Shown: piece by piece, positions 22,836-32,182 of the stretch | How positions within the stretch are numbered: position 1 is the stretch's first letter | Layout of the letters: the number at the start of each line of letters is the position of its first letter | From: Heterobasidion occidentale | Lineage: Eukaryota > Basidiomycota > Agaricomycetes > Russulales > Bondarzewiaceae | Direction: 5' to 3' | NCBI GenBank assembly: GCA_039111635.1 | Contig: JBCAQO010000010.1 | Span: forward strand, 1 to 64,000 | Length of the DNA: 64,000 nucleotides | Made by a program: the position numbers and the translations under genes | Notes under the pieces: generated by a model | Databases searched by the model: none | What the model was told of the DNA's origin: nothing | The model's input: the letters and a program-made list of their open reading frames with translations, nothing else

Positions 22836-23714
22836 TCAACATTGTCGTGCCCTTTTAACCATAGTATCACTGAGGACACCGTCATTAATGAGCAGAAACG
22901 AGAATTTGAGAAAAAAGCCATACAGTGGGGTAGCATCGGAACGGCCTCTTTTGCCTCTAGTGTCGTTCCCATCGCTTGACGGACCCTGGGAGTGATTGAA
23001 ACTCACGTTTCGAGACTGGGCCGGTGTTGGAAGAGAATTATGGTTGTTGTTAGATGCCCGGATCTTTGCACGCAAGTCAACAAAGGGGATGGCGGGAAGG
23101 GCTGGCTGGGCGGCGATTGCAGTGTGCATCGGTGCATGTGAGATGGACTGTGTCGGTGCAATGACCATCAAGGCATTCGCGACACGAACGTGTCCGTGAT
23201 TATCCACTGGATAAAGTGTGAGCCTGTCCGGTTGCTTTCGGAGACAACACTTACCTCCGACAGAATAATTGTCAGCAGTGAGCCGGCATTGAGCATGAAT
23301 GCAGTCGAAAATGTATTGAGCAACGACAACCTGAAAAAACTGTAAGTCAATAAATAGAAATACATGATAGGGACCTACCCGAGGTGTCTTGTCGTACCAC
23401 CTGGTATGTTATCGAGCAGCTAAGTTGCTTCATTTGATAAGAGGGATCAGTTACATACCTGGTTACAAAGTCAATGTCTCGCATTGAACTGCATACAAAG
23501 ATGTCGGCTGGCATCAAGGCGTCGACGGCAGATCCGCCCTCGTACACTGCAGCACAGTTGAGTACAGAGAATGGATAACCCGTCATGCTTACCATATTCT
23601 TCAACGAGTTCATGATCGACGTTCTTACTAAATAACGCGCCTAATCGTCCTTGAGCACGAGTGTGCATGGGGAGCAGAGAACTTACGAATGCCTTGGAAA
23701 ATGAGGGGAGACAT
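22836..23714 (-). CDS. BRCT-domain protein
   Basis: Five or so short exons join across small GT-AG introns. The assembled order is SKNVDHELVEEY, YEGGSAVDALMPADIFVCSS, MRDIDFVTRWYDKTPRVVV, AQYIFDCIHAQCRLTADNY, then a low-complexity tail (VDNHGHVRVANALMV, QPALPAIPFVDLRAKIRASN). The ADIFV, then (V/L)TRWYDKTPRVVVAQYIFDC, pattern is that of a BRCT fold, with its conserved Trp and the following Gln-x-x-(I/V)-x-(D/A)-C helix. BRCT domains bind phosphopeptides or DNA ends. A single N-terminal BRCT recalls fungal Rap1 and small BRCT proteins, but no Myb domain is visible here. The start (ATG at 23,714, MSPLIFQGI) and the phase of intron 1 are uncertain, and the 3' end may be spliced near 23,006. Confidence 0.55.
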
Positions 23715-23942
23715 GTAGTTGCGAGACGAGCGACATCAACCAGACGCGTGACATCATATGACAGGCAAACCAAGAACCTTCTTTACATGTACAGAGACAG
23801 TTAGGAGAACTTATTTGAATTCCGGGCTCTACTTAAGACATGTAGAATAGAATAACTAGAATATGTTCAACACAACAAGGAAGAAGAATGAGGGTAGACG
23901 AGAGGATAAGTGTTGTGAGGTGCCGCCGGCGTCGCCGGCGGC

Positions 23943-24044
23943 GGCGCGCTGTGTGGGGCAGGCTTTTGCACCTCACCGCCACAATGTGCCGCGCGGCACA
24001 TTGTGGCGGTGAGGTGCGAAAGCCTGCCCCACACAGCGCGCCGT
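23943..24044. repeat. Near-perfect palindrome B (51-bp arms, no spacer)
   Basis: The centre lies between 23,993 and 23,994. The arms begin CGGCGCGCTGTGTGGGGCAG and meet at GTGCCGC/GCGGCAC. I find one mismatch (TTTTGC against GCGAAA). Lead and trailing sequences match the other family members (GCCGGCG before; a T-rich stretch after; then a 'TCCGCTGGAAAGTGTTCAAC' block). Confidence 0.95.
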
Positions 24045-24210
24045 CATTTTTACACTCTGCGCACTCAGTCCGCTGGAAAGTGTTCAACCACGGGCATCTC
24101 TGACGTGCCACGCGGCGTGAAAGTGCCACGGAGGGCTGGCGGAAGGGTCATCGTCGGGGACAGTACGAAGGTGGGGGGGAGGTAGTGGATGGTGTAGCCG
24201 GCGAAGCCGG

Positions 24211-24320
24211 CGGCGGCGCGCTGTGTAGGGCAGTGTGTCGCGCATCACACCCCAAATGTGCCGCGCGCGGCACATTTGGGGTGTGATGCGCGACACACTG
24301 CCCTACACAGCGCGCCGCCG
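24211..24320. repeat. Perfect palindrome C (55-bp arms, no spacer)
   Basis: 110 bp read identically on both strands, centred between 24,265 and 24,266. The outer end is CGGCGGCGCGCTGTGTAGGG and the inner end AAATGTGCCGCG. It is followed by TTTTTCAAG and a 'TCCGCTGGGGAGCGCTCAAC' block shared with B. Confidence 0.97.
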
Positions 24321-25024
24321 TTTTTCAAGCCAGGAGGATTCGTGTCGCTCAACGGAGAGATTCTCCGACGCGTAACCGAGCCATGCACCCTGCACAACTC
24401 ATCCGCTGGGGAGCGCTCAACATTTAGCGTCTCCAATGTGTAGGCAAGCGCATCGTAGACGTACAACTTGGCTCGTGGCGCGGCAGAGGTGTACAAGCAA
24501 GCGATGCACCCACCACTGATGTTGCTGTTGCTGGCATGGTTGGTTGTCACTGGTCGTCAGCAAGTGCGGCACGCGGGCACTCAAGAGGCTCCAAGAGGTC
24601 CGTTGTGCTCTCATTCATCTTGATTGCAACACCGCGTGGATGTACCTGTGCATCCATGCAAGCAATAGCATTCCCTGGTTGAAACAATGGCGACAACGCA
24701 TGCACCTGTCTGATCAGTGGCGAGGCAAAGGAAGACATGATAGATAAACTTGTCTTAAGGGGATGTTGGTAGCAAAAAAACACGCACTGCCAAGTGGCGA
24801 AGAGCGGCGAGGAGTGTGCGGGGCAGCTGGAGCCGTGGCCAGTGACAGTAGACCTTCGTAGAGTGGTCTACACTCTGCAAGCCTGCACCGAACCTCGCGT
24901 AGGCAAGGATAAGGGCGCAGAACCTTCATGTAATCTTCCGAGGAGCGCGAGTTTCTACCAAAGATCGTGCAACCAAGATCAGAAGAGGACCGCAAACGGC
25001 CTGTGAGATGGAGTAAAGGGACGT
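24321..25024. other. Repeat flank and short coding-like fragments
   Basis: 24,380-24,440 is the shared trailing sequence of palindrome C. On the minus strand, 24,735-24,550 gives SFASPLIRQVHALSPLFQPG, CMDAQVHPRGVAIKMNES and LLEPLECPRAAL, and 24,480-24,420 gives APRAKLYVYDALAYTLETLN. These look like protein remnants, but I cannot assign them or join them reliably. Confidence 0.35.
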
Positions 25025-25092
25025 GCTCTCAATGATGCTCGCATTATCAGGGCCTCTGCGGAGGCCCATCGTCCGCTTGCATTATTGAGAGC
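25025..25092. repeat. Small hairpin repeat, copy 1
   Basis: The ends GCTCTCAATGATGC and GCATTATTGAGAGC are inverted repeats with one mismatch. An inner stem GGGCCT/AGGCCC flanks a 6-nt loop. It resembles 27,656-27,719 in order and in the shared GGCCCATCGTCCGCT string. It lies in what may be a minus-strand intron (GTGAGT at about 25,156). Confidence 0.7.
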
Positions 25093-25139
25093 GCAAAGGA
25101 AAGAGAGCGCGAAGGAAGTGGGTGTCGAGAAGTAAAAGG

Positions 25140-25275
25140 AACAAAAGATAACTCACAATAAAAGGTTCAAAGTGCTCGTTTCGCTCATCTAGACCAGCGC
25201 CTGCGCTGATTTCGCAACCGATCGTCCCGTAGAAGAAGAGGATGTGGCCGACGGCCTGTCGGAAAGTCTCTGGCT
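25140..25275 (-). pseudogene. Unidentified coding fragment
   Basis: The frame gives ACKPETFRQAVGHILFFYGT followed by IGCEISAGAGLDERNEHFEP, then FI and a GTGAGT donor at about 25,156. The composition is protein-like and the donor is good. No family is recognised, and the upstream exons cannot be placed. Confidence 0.35.
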
Positions 25276-25880
25276 TGCAGGCTAGCAGAGGATGTCGGCA
25301 TTGGCACGGACAGGGCGTGGACGAGGGATCGCGGAGACGGAAGAGGTACTGAGAGACGAGCATAGACCGAAGAGTTGGATTGAGAGCTGTTCATTACGAT
25401 CGAGGTAGAGTGGTGCTCCTTCCACTTCCGGCGAAAAATTTGGCCCACAAATTGTGTGGGTGAACGGGCCTGAGTTCAAAATATAAATATAAATACAAGC
25501 AAAATAATACAGGCTATAGCTACAGAGGAGCACCTAAGAAAGTAGCTTCGAGGGAGGTGTATATGCGCGCAAAGTACATGGAACGAGTCGCGCGGACTAC
25601 ATGCATATGGTATTGGCCGACAAATAGAAGATACAAGGGGAGAATGAGGCTGCGAGGCTGGGCATGTTGCACGACTGTACTCTCGAGACTGCTGGAACAG
25701 TGATAGCGCATGTTCTGCTGCCATCGTACACTCGACTAGCTCGCTTGAGGCCCTCTAGTGTCATGTGTCCGACAACGTTCTGCCGAGAAGGCTGTTCGTG
25801 ATGTCAAATGTCAGCATCAGGAGCACGAGAGAGGAGGAGAGGGAGAGGAGGAAGGAAGGAAATGAGGCCGGCGAAGGCGG

Positions 25881-25985
25881 CGGCCGCGTGCTGTCTGCGC
25901 CAGCCAGGCTCCCCACTAAGCCTAAATTCACCTTCGGCGAATTTGGGCTGTGGGGAGCCTGGCTGGCGCAGACAGCACGCGGCCG
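25881..25985. repeat. Imperfect palindrome D
   Basis: The arms are 25,881-~25,930 and ~25,937-25,985. The outer 35 bp (CGGCCGCGTGCTGTCTGCGC onward) pair perfectly. The inner part carries a 2-nt insertion and substitutions around AAATTCA/CGAATTT, with a CTTCGG-type loop. It is preceded by GGCCGGCGAAGG and followed by TTTCTGCAAC, as in the family. Further left, TGCCGAGAAGGCTGTTCGTG is similar to the flank of palindrome A (14,761-14,795). Confidence 0.85.
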
Positions 25986-26090
25986 TTTCTGCAACATGAC
26001 TTGTCCACCGGCACTTTTACGCCGCGTGGAGCGACTGGGCGCCCTGGACAGCCCGCCGCCGTTTCATGTCCTTAGTCCTGCAACAAATGA

Positions 26091-26102
26091 CCTAACCTAA
26101 CC
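26091..26102. repeat. Interstitial telomere-type repeat
   Basis: CCTAACCTAACC lies 26 kb from the end, in the same orientation as the terminal repeat. It sits 20-30 bp after a palindrome-family trailing sequence (GCCGCCGTTTCATGTCC). Confidence 0.5.
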
Positions 26103-26295
26103 TTCGTATGCGCGAGCTGTGCGCGTCGCTTACTCTCGCAGATACGAGGCTCTCGTCCATGTTGACAGTGGCGAAGACGTAACGTTCCTGCAAAACACTG
26201 GTCAGAGGCAGAATGACGGACGGAACGAGGGTCGTCAAGGAAAGGGGATGAGAGTGGCCTTAGTGGGAGAAGGGGTCGTCGACGCACGTAGAATG

Positions 26296-26335
26296 CGGCG
26301 GCGGCGGCGGCGCGCAGACAGCGCGCCGTTGTTTC
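26296..26335. repeat. Collapsed palindrome-family copy E
   Basis: CGGCGGCGGCGCGCAGACAG runs directly into CGCGCCGTTGTTTCACG. The family ends are thus joined with almost no arm, giving only an 8-bp stem. The trailing sequence (TTGCAGAAC; CTCGTCCGCTGTGGAGTGCC at about 26,417) matches the flanks of B and C. Confidence 0.65.
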
Positions 26336-27655
26336 ACGTCTTGCGAACTTCACTGTTGCAGAACTTTCAACATCAGGCTTCTCCAATGCTAGCGCTTGCC
26401 GTGCGTCCTGCGCGACTCGTCCGCTGTGGAGTGCCGGGAGTTGGGTGTCTTCAACGCGCAAGCGAGGATGGCGGGAGGTTGATGGACGTGGGGAGGGATC
26501 CGTGAGGAGGGATCGAAGGGACAAGCTTGCGTGGGGTTGAGGAGACGAGCGAGAGAGCAGAGTGGTGAGCGGGAATACACTCGAGGGGACGAGTATATGT
26601 GGGGTCTGGGCGGTGACGCAAGAAGGGAACGGATGTCAGGGCACTCGGTAGCGGCGGTGCGTGGCGTCGCGGAGACGGGTACGCGTGCATGAGGTTGAGC
26701 GGATGCCCGCAGATGTCGGTCACAGGCGAGGGCACATGCATGAGCTTGAAGGGACAATCGTGCGCACGTGGGCTTGAGGGCGCGATTGACGGTCGAGGTG
26801 ATTCATAGCATTGAAGGCGTGCGTGATGTTGAGGGCGGGGGCGTGAACGGTCGACAGGGAGATGGGACGCAGGCTGAAGGAGGGGCCGGCGGAAAGGATG
26901 AGAACGAGACACGCATGCGGGGACGGACAGGCACGAGAGACGACGTACCTGCATCCGTCGTGGATGTCCTCGTCGTCTATGCCCATTCTCCGCCGCCGCC
27001 ATTGCTTGTCCTCGTCCTTATCCTCTGCCGCCGGCTGGACCTCGTCGTCCTTGTTGACGTTCGAACGGCCGCAATGCTTCACGTGTTGTGGGGCAGCGCG
27101 AGCGCGGAGGCGTTGAGAGAGCGTGATACTGGCGCTGCAGAAATAGTGGAGGGCACTGGTTGACGGGAGCCTTGAGCGGATTAAGGGGAGGCGAGTGTGG
27201 GCCTGGGTAGCGGGCGCCGCGGATGGGTACGGGCACGGTTGGGTAGGCGAGGGAGATCGAGGTTCGAAGAGGTTGAGGGAACAAACAGGCGAGCATGCGT
27301 GGCGTCGAGGGCTGAAGCGTCAACGATTGAATGCGTCAAGGAAACTTGGGTCGAAGGAGGGGCTGGGGGGAAGGAAAGAACCAGCGGTACGTACCTTCGA
27401 CCTCCTCTCTCCCAGCTCATCTCCACCGCTAGCTTCTCCTTTCCCTACTTGTGGACAGGCTAAAGCACAAGTTGCGTGACGCTGGCGATGTTCTGTACAC
27501 GGGCGCGGAGTGTAAGTGCGGCGAGGGCGCGTGGAGGAGCGACAATAGTGCAGAGAGCGGAGGGTGGATGTAGACAACGAACGTGGAGTCCTCGGTCGAC
27601 ACGGGGTCAGCAGCTGTCAATAGAAAAATAATAAGAAGAGTTAGTACAGGAACGC
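26336..27655. repeat. Subtelomeric degenerate repeat DNA including dispersed repeat copy 2
   Basis: 26,930-27,083 is the second copy of the repeat at 9,736-9,925. The rest is G/A-rich on the plus strand with degenerate 'gagggcg' motifs that resemble, inverted, the 1.2-2.2 kb low-complexity DNA. I see no supported gene. Confidence 0.45.
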
Positions 27656-27719
27656 GCTCTCAACGATGGGTGCTCAAGGCCTCGGTGATGGCCCATCGTC
27701 CGCTGGCATCGTCGAGAGC
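27656..27719. repeat. Small hairpin repeat, copy 2
   Basis: The ends are GCTCTCAACGATG and CATCGTCGAGAGC. The inner GGCC/GGCC stem and the GGCCCATCGTCCGCTGGCAT string match copy 1 at 25,025. Stem changes relative to copy 1 are partly compensated (AAT/ATT against AAC/GTC). Confidence 0.7.
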
Positions 27720-27894
27720 GTGCAGAGTAAGAGGTTGAGAACAAAAATACACTCACCACGTTTCCTTGTGATTCCTTGAGAGGTTGATGTCGATATATCA
27801 AAGGGATGTCAATTAGGGACGCCTGATGTTCAAAGGTGCGGGAATGCTGGACGCGACGCGACGTAGCGTGCTTGATCACGAGACGTTAGAGGCA

Positions 27895-28165
27895 CTGTAT
27901 GCCGACACAGTCGGAGGGAAAACTCCGACTGTGTCCGACACAGTCGGACTGTGTGGCGCGACAATCAACGGACTGTGTGCGGCACGGCCGGACTGTGTGG
28001 CGCGACCTTAGGGCCAAATCCCGGACTGTCACCGAGAATCCGGACAGTGTGGCGCAGACGCAGCGCCAAAATCCGGACTGTGTGCGGTCTCGGCCGGACT
28101 GTGTGGCGCGACAGAGAAACTGTGCGTAGTGTGACAACAGTGTGACGGGAGCGTACCCACGATCT
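27895..28165. repeat. Cluster of CGGACTGTGTGGCGCGAC motifs
   Basis: About nine copies of (C)CGGACTGTG(T) lie within 270 bp at irregular spacing. Several extend to TGTGGCGCGAC. An inverted pair, ACACAGTCGGA/TCCGACTGTGT, lies at 27,904-27,936 around a short loop. Confidence 0.75.
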
Positions 28166-28750
28166 CCCGACTGTGTGCCGGCTCTCCCGATGCTGACTAA
28201 ACTGTGTCTCCGGGTTACAGAATATCCTCAAGACCACAAACAATTCCGTATCTTTGGATCCCCTGATCCCAATGGTACGATTAATGTATCAATCGAACGC
28301 CACGGTAAATTTGCACATTCGCTTTGTTTTATGATTACAAACCAACACACATTGAGTACTGTATGCCTGCTTGTTTGAGTTTATTATTCACTCTTGTATT
28401 TTGCCCTTAACGGACTCAGTGGTACATGTCTAGTGATGAGAAGCTCAGGATAGTATCCTGAACACTTTTCAAATCTCTTGAATCAGACAGAATTGTGTGA
28501 AACACAGATCCCATTGCCCAAAACCCAGACTGTGCGAAGCACAGTCTGGTTTTAGGGGGTAGACTGTTTAAATCCATATCTATTGAACCCCTAATTTAAT
28601 CTAGCTTATTCTGGGCCTCAAAGTTGTACCAGGGTATGGAAACTACAGGCCATATTTTTTTGTATTTATAGCTGCATTAAATTGACAACACAGTAGTTTC
28701 GGATATCGGTGGACTCAAATCGGTCGGTAATACTCCTAGGTCAGCGACTC
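28166..28750. other. AT-richer spacer with a hairpin at 28,520-28,553
   Basis: AAAACCCAGACTGTGC pairs with GCACAGTCTGGTTTT around a GAA loop, with one bulged C. No gene is recognised. Confidence 0.5.
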
Positions 28751-29560
28751 TTTGATTCAGCAACAAGTCGTCTCTGACGTCCTTACCTGGTCAGCCAGAC
28801 CCGAGTCGCCTGCGACGTCCTCATCCGAGTCGTCTGCGACGTCGGCTCTCGGTGAATCCTGGGTGATGGCAGAACAGGTGAGCAAGAATGTCATTGAGCA
28901 ACAAGTCGTCTCTGACGTCCTTACCTGGTAAGCCAGACCCGAGTCGTCTCTGACGTCCTTACCTGGTAAGCCAGACCCGAGTCGTCTCTGACGTCCTGAT
29001 CCGAGTCGTCTGCGACGTCGGCTCTCGGTGAATCCTGGGTGATGGCAGAACAGGTGAGCAAGAATGTCATTGAGCAACAAGTCGTCTCTGACGTCCTTAC
29101 CTGGTAAGCCAGACCCGAGTCGTCTCTGACGTCCTTACCTAGTAAGCCTGACCCGAGTCGTCTATGACGTCGGCTCTCGGTGAGCCCTTGGTGATGACAG
29201 AATAGGTCAGCGACTCTTTGATTCAGCAACAAGTCGTCTCTGACGTCCTTACCTGCTAAGCGAGGCCCGAGTCGTCGCGACGTCGGCTCTTGGTGAACCC
29301 TGGGTGATGCCAGAATAGGAGAGCAAGATTTTCATTGCGCAACAAGTCGTCTCTGACGTCCTTACCCGGTAAGCCAGACCCAAGTCGTCTGCGACGTCTT
29401 TACGCTGTAAGTAACCCTGCCCGAGTCGTCTGCGACGTCCGCGCTTTGTAAACCCTGGGTGACTTCAGAAGACTGTCAGCTCACACATTGATTTAGCACC
29501 AAGTCGTTTGTGTTGTCCTTACACTCTAAGTCTAACCCGAGTCGTCCGAGTCGTCCTTAC
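28750..29560. repeat. Second array with GTCGTCTCTGACGTC core
   Basis: Units contain CAAGTCGTCTCTGACGTCC, TTACCTGGTAA and GCCAGACCCGAGTCGTC. They are grouped in a longer repeat that also carries CTCTCGGTGAATCCTGGGTG and GCAAGAATGTCATTGAG (at about 28,840, 29,020, 29,180 and 29,290). The core resembles the CGTCTGNGACG core of the 2.9-8.2 kb satellite. Confidence 0.85.
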
Positions 29561-30577
29561 AATGCTGAATACAATGAATTTTAATCGTAGTAGAGCAGAG
29601 GCAGAGGGTGAGCCAGTCGTCACCCAAGCTCGCTCACAGTGTCTTGTGGAGCATCGCGATAGGACCGGCGATGTGTGCCCATGAGTCGATGCGTCGATGC
29701 GGCACCCTCACGTCTGAAAGACGGAGGGGGGAACTTCACGCCCGAGGGGCGGAAATGGCCAGCGACGACGACAAGCAGGATGAGAGTGAAACTGATGGAA
29801 GAGATATTCAGCACGAGCAGCAAATAAATCAACAATCGATGTACTTACCTTGAGGCAGTTCCAAGAATCATAGGCGAAGTTTGAGGTTGATGGATGCGGT
29901 GTGGTTGTGGACGGAGCGAGGATGAATCAGCGCCCGTCGACTCGGCAAGATTGTGATCGCGTCGCACGTCACAGAACGTGACCGTGTCGCGGCGACGCTC
30001 TGCCCACCTCCTTATCCTGCCTCAGTCCCACCCACCTCCTCCATGTCCTGCCCCATGTCGCTCGTCGTCGCTCCACGCTCTCCCCGACAGTCTCTTATCG
30101 CTTCAACTTATAGCTGTTGCAGCTAGGATCTTTCTATCGGTAAGTAAGCTCAGGTATATCTCCTTGGACTTTCAATCTCATGTTCACTTAGCAGCAGACG
30201 ACCTACCCACGCACGCGCATCCCTCCCTCTTTCCCCTAGTTCTCTTGGGAATTTCCGCCTTTCAGGCGTGAAAACACAGCTCCGTCCTTCGGACGTGAGC
30301 TGCCTTTGACGAACGACCGGCTCACCGACCCACGCACCCGGCGGAAGACCAGGACGAGGACGATGGACTCCAGCGGCGGATAGGGGGAACAGACCCGCAC
30401 GTTTTCTGAGGATGCAGGTACGTCGCCATTCATGCCAATCCTTCCCGAGATGCGCGCCTCCATAAATCTCATCCCTGCCCGAACAGCCGAAGAGGCGCGT
30501 CCTCCCTTCCACTGGCGACCCTCAAGCTCGTGTGGAAATCATCCGCATGCCGTGGACGTCGCGGCCGACACGGATTT
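29561..30577. other. Transition from subtelomere to single-copy DNA
   Basis: No conserved frame is seen. 30,395-30,430 contains another GCAGGTACGTCGCC block related to the dispersed repeats. Confidence 0.35.
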
Positions 30578-30690
30578 CACAGACGGCGCGAACGACGCAT
30601 GCATGGGATGCCAAATGCTCCGATGAGTCCGACCAGGGCACTGAGGGCAGATGGCTGCACACCATGGTCGGTCTCGTTCGTCTGCGTCTT
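30578..30690. repeat. Hairpin element, copy 3 (26-nt conserved core)
   Basis: The core at 30,621-30,646 is identical to copies 1 and 2 except for its first base (C for T), and it continues GCAGATGGCTG as in copy 2. The arms CACAGACGGCGCGAACGAC and GTCTCGTTCGTCTGCGTCTT can still pair in part. Confidence 0.6.
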
Positions 30691-30816
30691 CTCAAGTGGC
30701 CCGCGTCGCCCTTTGTCAACAGCCTCCGCTTGTGTGTTGGCCTTGCTGCTCCCGCGGCGTCTCCGCACGACCTGCGAGTCGCTCCGATCTTTCAGCGCAT
30801 TGTCCCACCTCCCACC

Positions 30817-30916
30817 NNNNNNNNNNNNNNNNNNNNNNNNNNNNNNNNNNNNNNNNNNNNNNNNNNNNNNNNNNNNNNNNNNNNNNNNNNNNNNNNNNNN
30901 NNNNNNNNNNNNNNNN
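30817..30916. other. Assembly gap (100 N)
   Basis: Exactly 100 ambiguous bases, the usual placeholder for a gap of unknown size. It removes the 5' part of the URC4 gene and lies 126 bp after hairpin copy 3. Confidence 1.
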
Positions 30917-31952
30917 TTTGTCGTGTTCTAGGCCGATCTCACGAGGCTGCCACACAGCGGCTGGACTGGCACAGATTACCGTGGAAAGGACTGCGCAAGC
31001 TATGCAAGTTAACGCTCCACTCATATGGTCGGACTCGAGGGCCGGGCATCTCTTTGAAAAACCTTAGCCGAGCGCTCAAGCAGAACCCGGTTTTCTTTGG
31101 AGACGAGGGCCGCCCGGGAAATATATTGGGTGCGTTCATTCAATGTACGGCGCTTCCAAGTCACACACCTTACCCCGTGTCTTTTGTGAGACTACCTCGA
31201 GACCGAGTCTATTCTTGATGGCAAGACCCGTCGCGTACCCCTTGCAGCCCTCTGGCACGTTCTCATCACAGGGCTCGCACCCATATGGCCATCGGATCGC
31301 ACATCCCTGGGTGGTGTGCCTCTGGGCGATGTATGGCCGTGCGACGCGTTGAAGGCCGTCGCGGTCGAGGAAGGCGACGAGCTTGTGCCGTTCCACAAGT
31401 TGACTGGATGGACGACCTACAGCCTTGTCGAGCCCATCGAAAAAGTATTGGGATGGAAATTTGAAGGTCTCGAGGACATGACCGGCCTTCCCGAGTATCG
31501 CAATGGTATGTCGTATCGTTAAGCGATTGCTCCGTCTTGAAGTAATCGATGTTTCTTCGACGTGTCTTCTTAGGAGGACTGTTAGTTGACCTGGGCATTC
31601 TGTCGCTGAAGAAATCAGCCATTTCTACCCCATTTTACCCCTCGCCCTCATCGACCATTCCTCGTCTCCCGCCCTCCCACCCTGCGATAATCGAATGGCG
31701 GGCGATGACCGTCGTAGAGCTGTCAGTCGTTCACACCCCAACCTATCGTCTTGCACCTGCTAATACGACTTTCCCAGGGATCGCCTCGCGGATCTGATCC
31801 GTCGGAAATTGAGTTTGACCGTCGACCAACTCACCTTGGCTCAAGTCCTCGAGAGCGCGACATGGAAAGGTGGACGCGAAATTGCAAAGGAGAAGAGGCC
31901 AGAGACCAGCGGGCCACCCATTGACATTCAGAGCGACGGGACAGTATTTTAG
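30917..31952 (+). CDS. URC4/Urg3-like uracil-catabolism protein (DUF1688), 5' truncated by gap
   Basis: Visible exons encode AQITVERTAQAMQ, MVGLEGRASL, KNLSRALKQNPVFFGDEGRP and then GNIL. A GTGCGT...GTGAG intron (31,128-31,191) leads to DYLETESILDGKTRR, PLGDVWPCDALKAV, LVPFHKLTGWTTYSLVEPIE and MTGLPEYRN. A further intron leads to GGLLVDLGILSLKK and HPAIIEWRAMTVVEL. The last exon ends SATWKGGREIAKEKRPETSG, IDIQSDGTVF, then TAG at 31,950-31,952. These are family signatures of URC4/Urg3, required for growth on uracil as nitrogen source in fungi; the exact reaction is not settled. Frame breaks near 31,040 and 31,053 (TTT where TTTT is expected) are probably sequence errors next to the gap. Confidence 0.85.
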
Positions 31953-32182
31953 ACATTGTCTCCAATCGAATGCGAATGGTGCCAGGTCACGGGTTGCTCG
32001 AACTTCGGCATGCAGGGAAGAGAACGATACATTATAAACAACCTCCTCTCACAACAGTGGACGTGGGACAGTCTGTAATTGATAGCCATCTAACGTCTTC
32101 GCATCTCTGTCGCAAGCCGCCAACAAATGACAAACGCAATCGCAGAAGACAAGCCTCCCAACCTAGACATGGAATCGATGCC

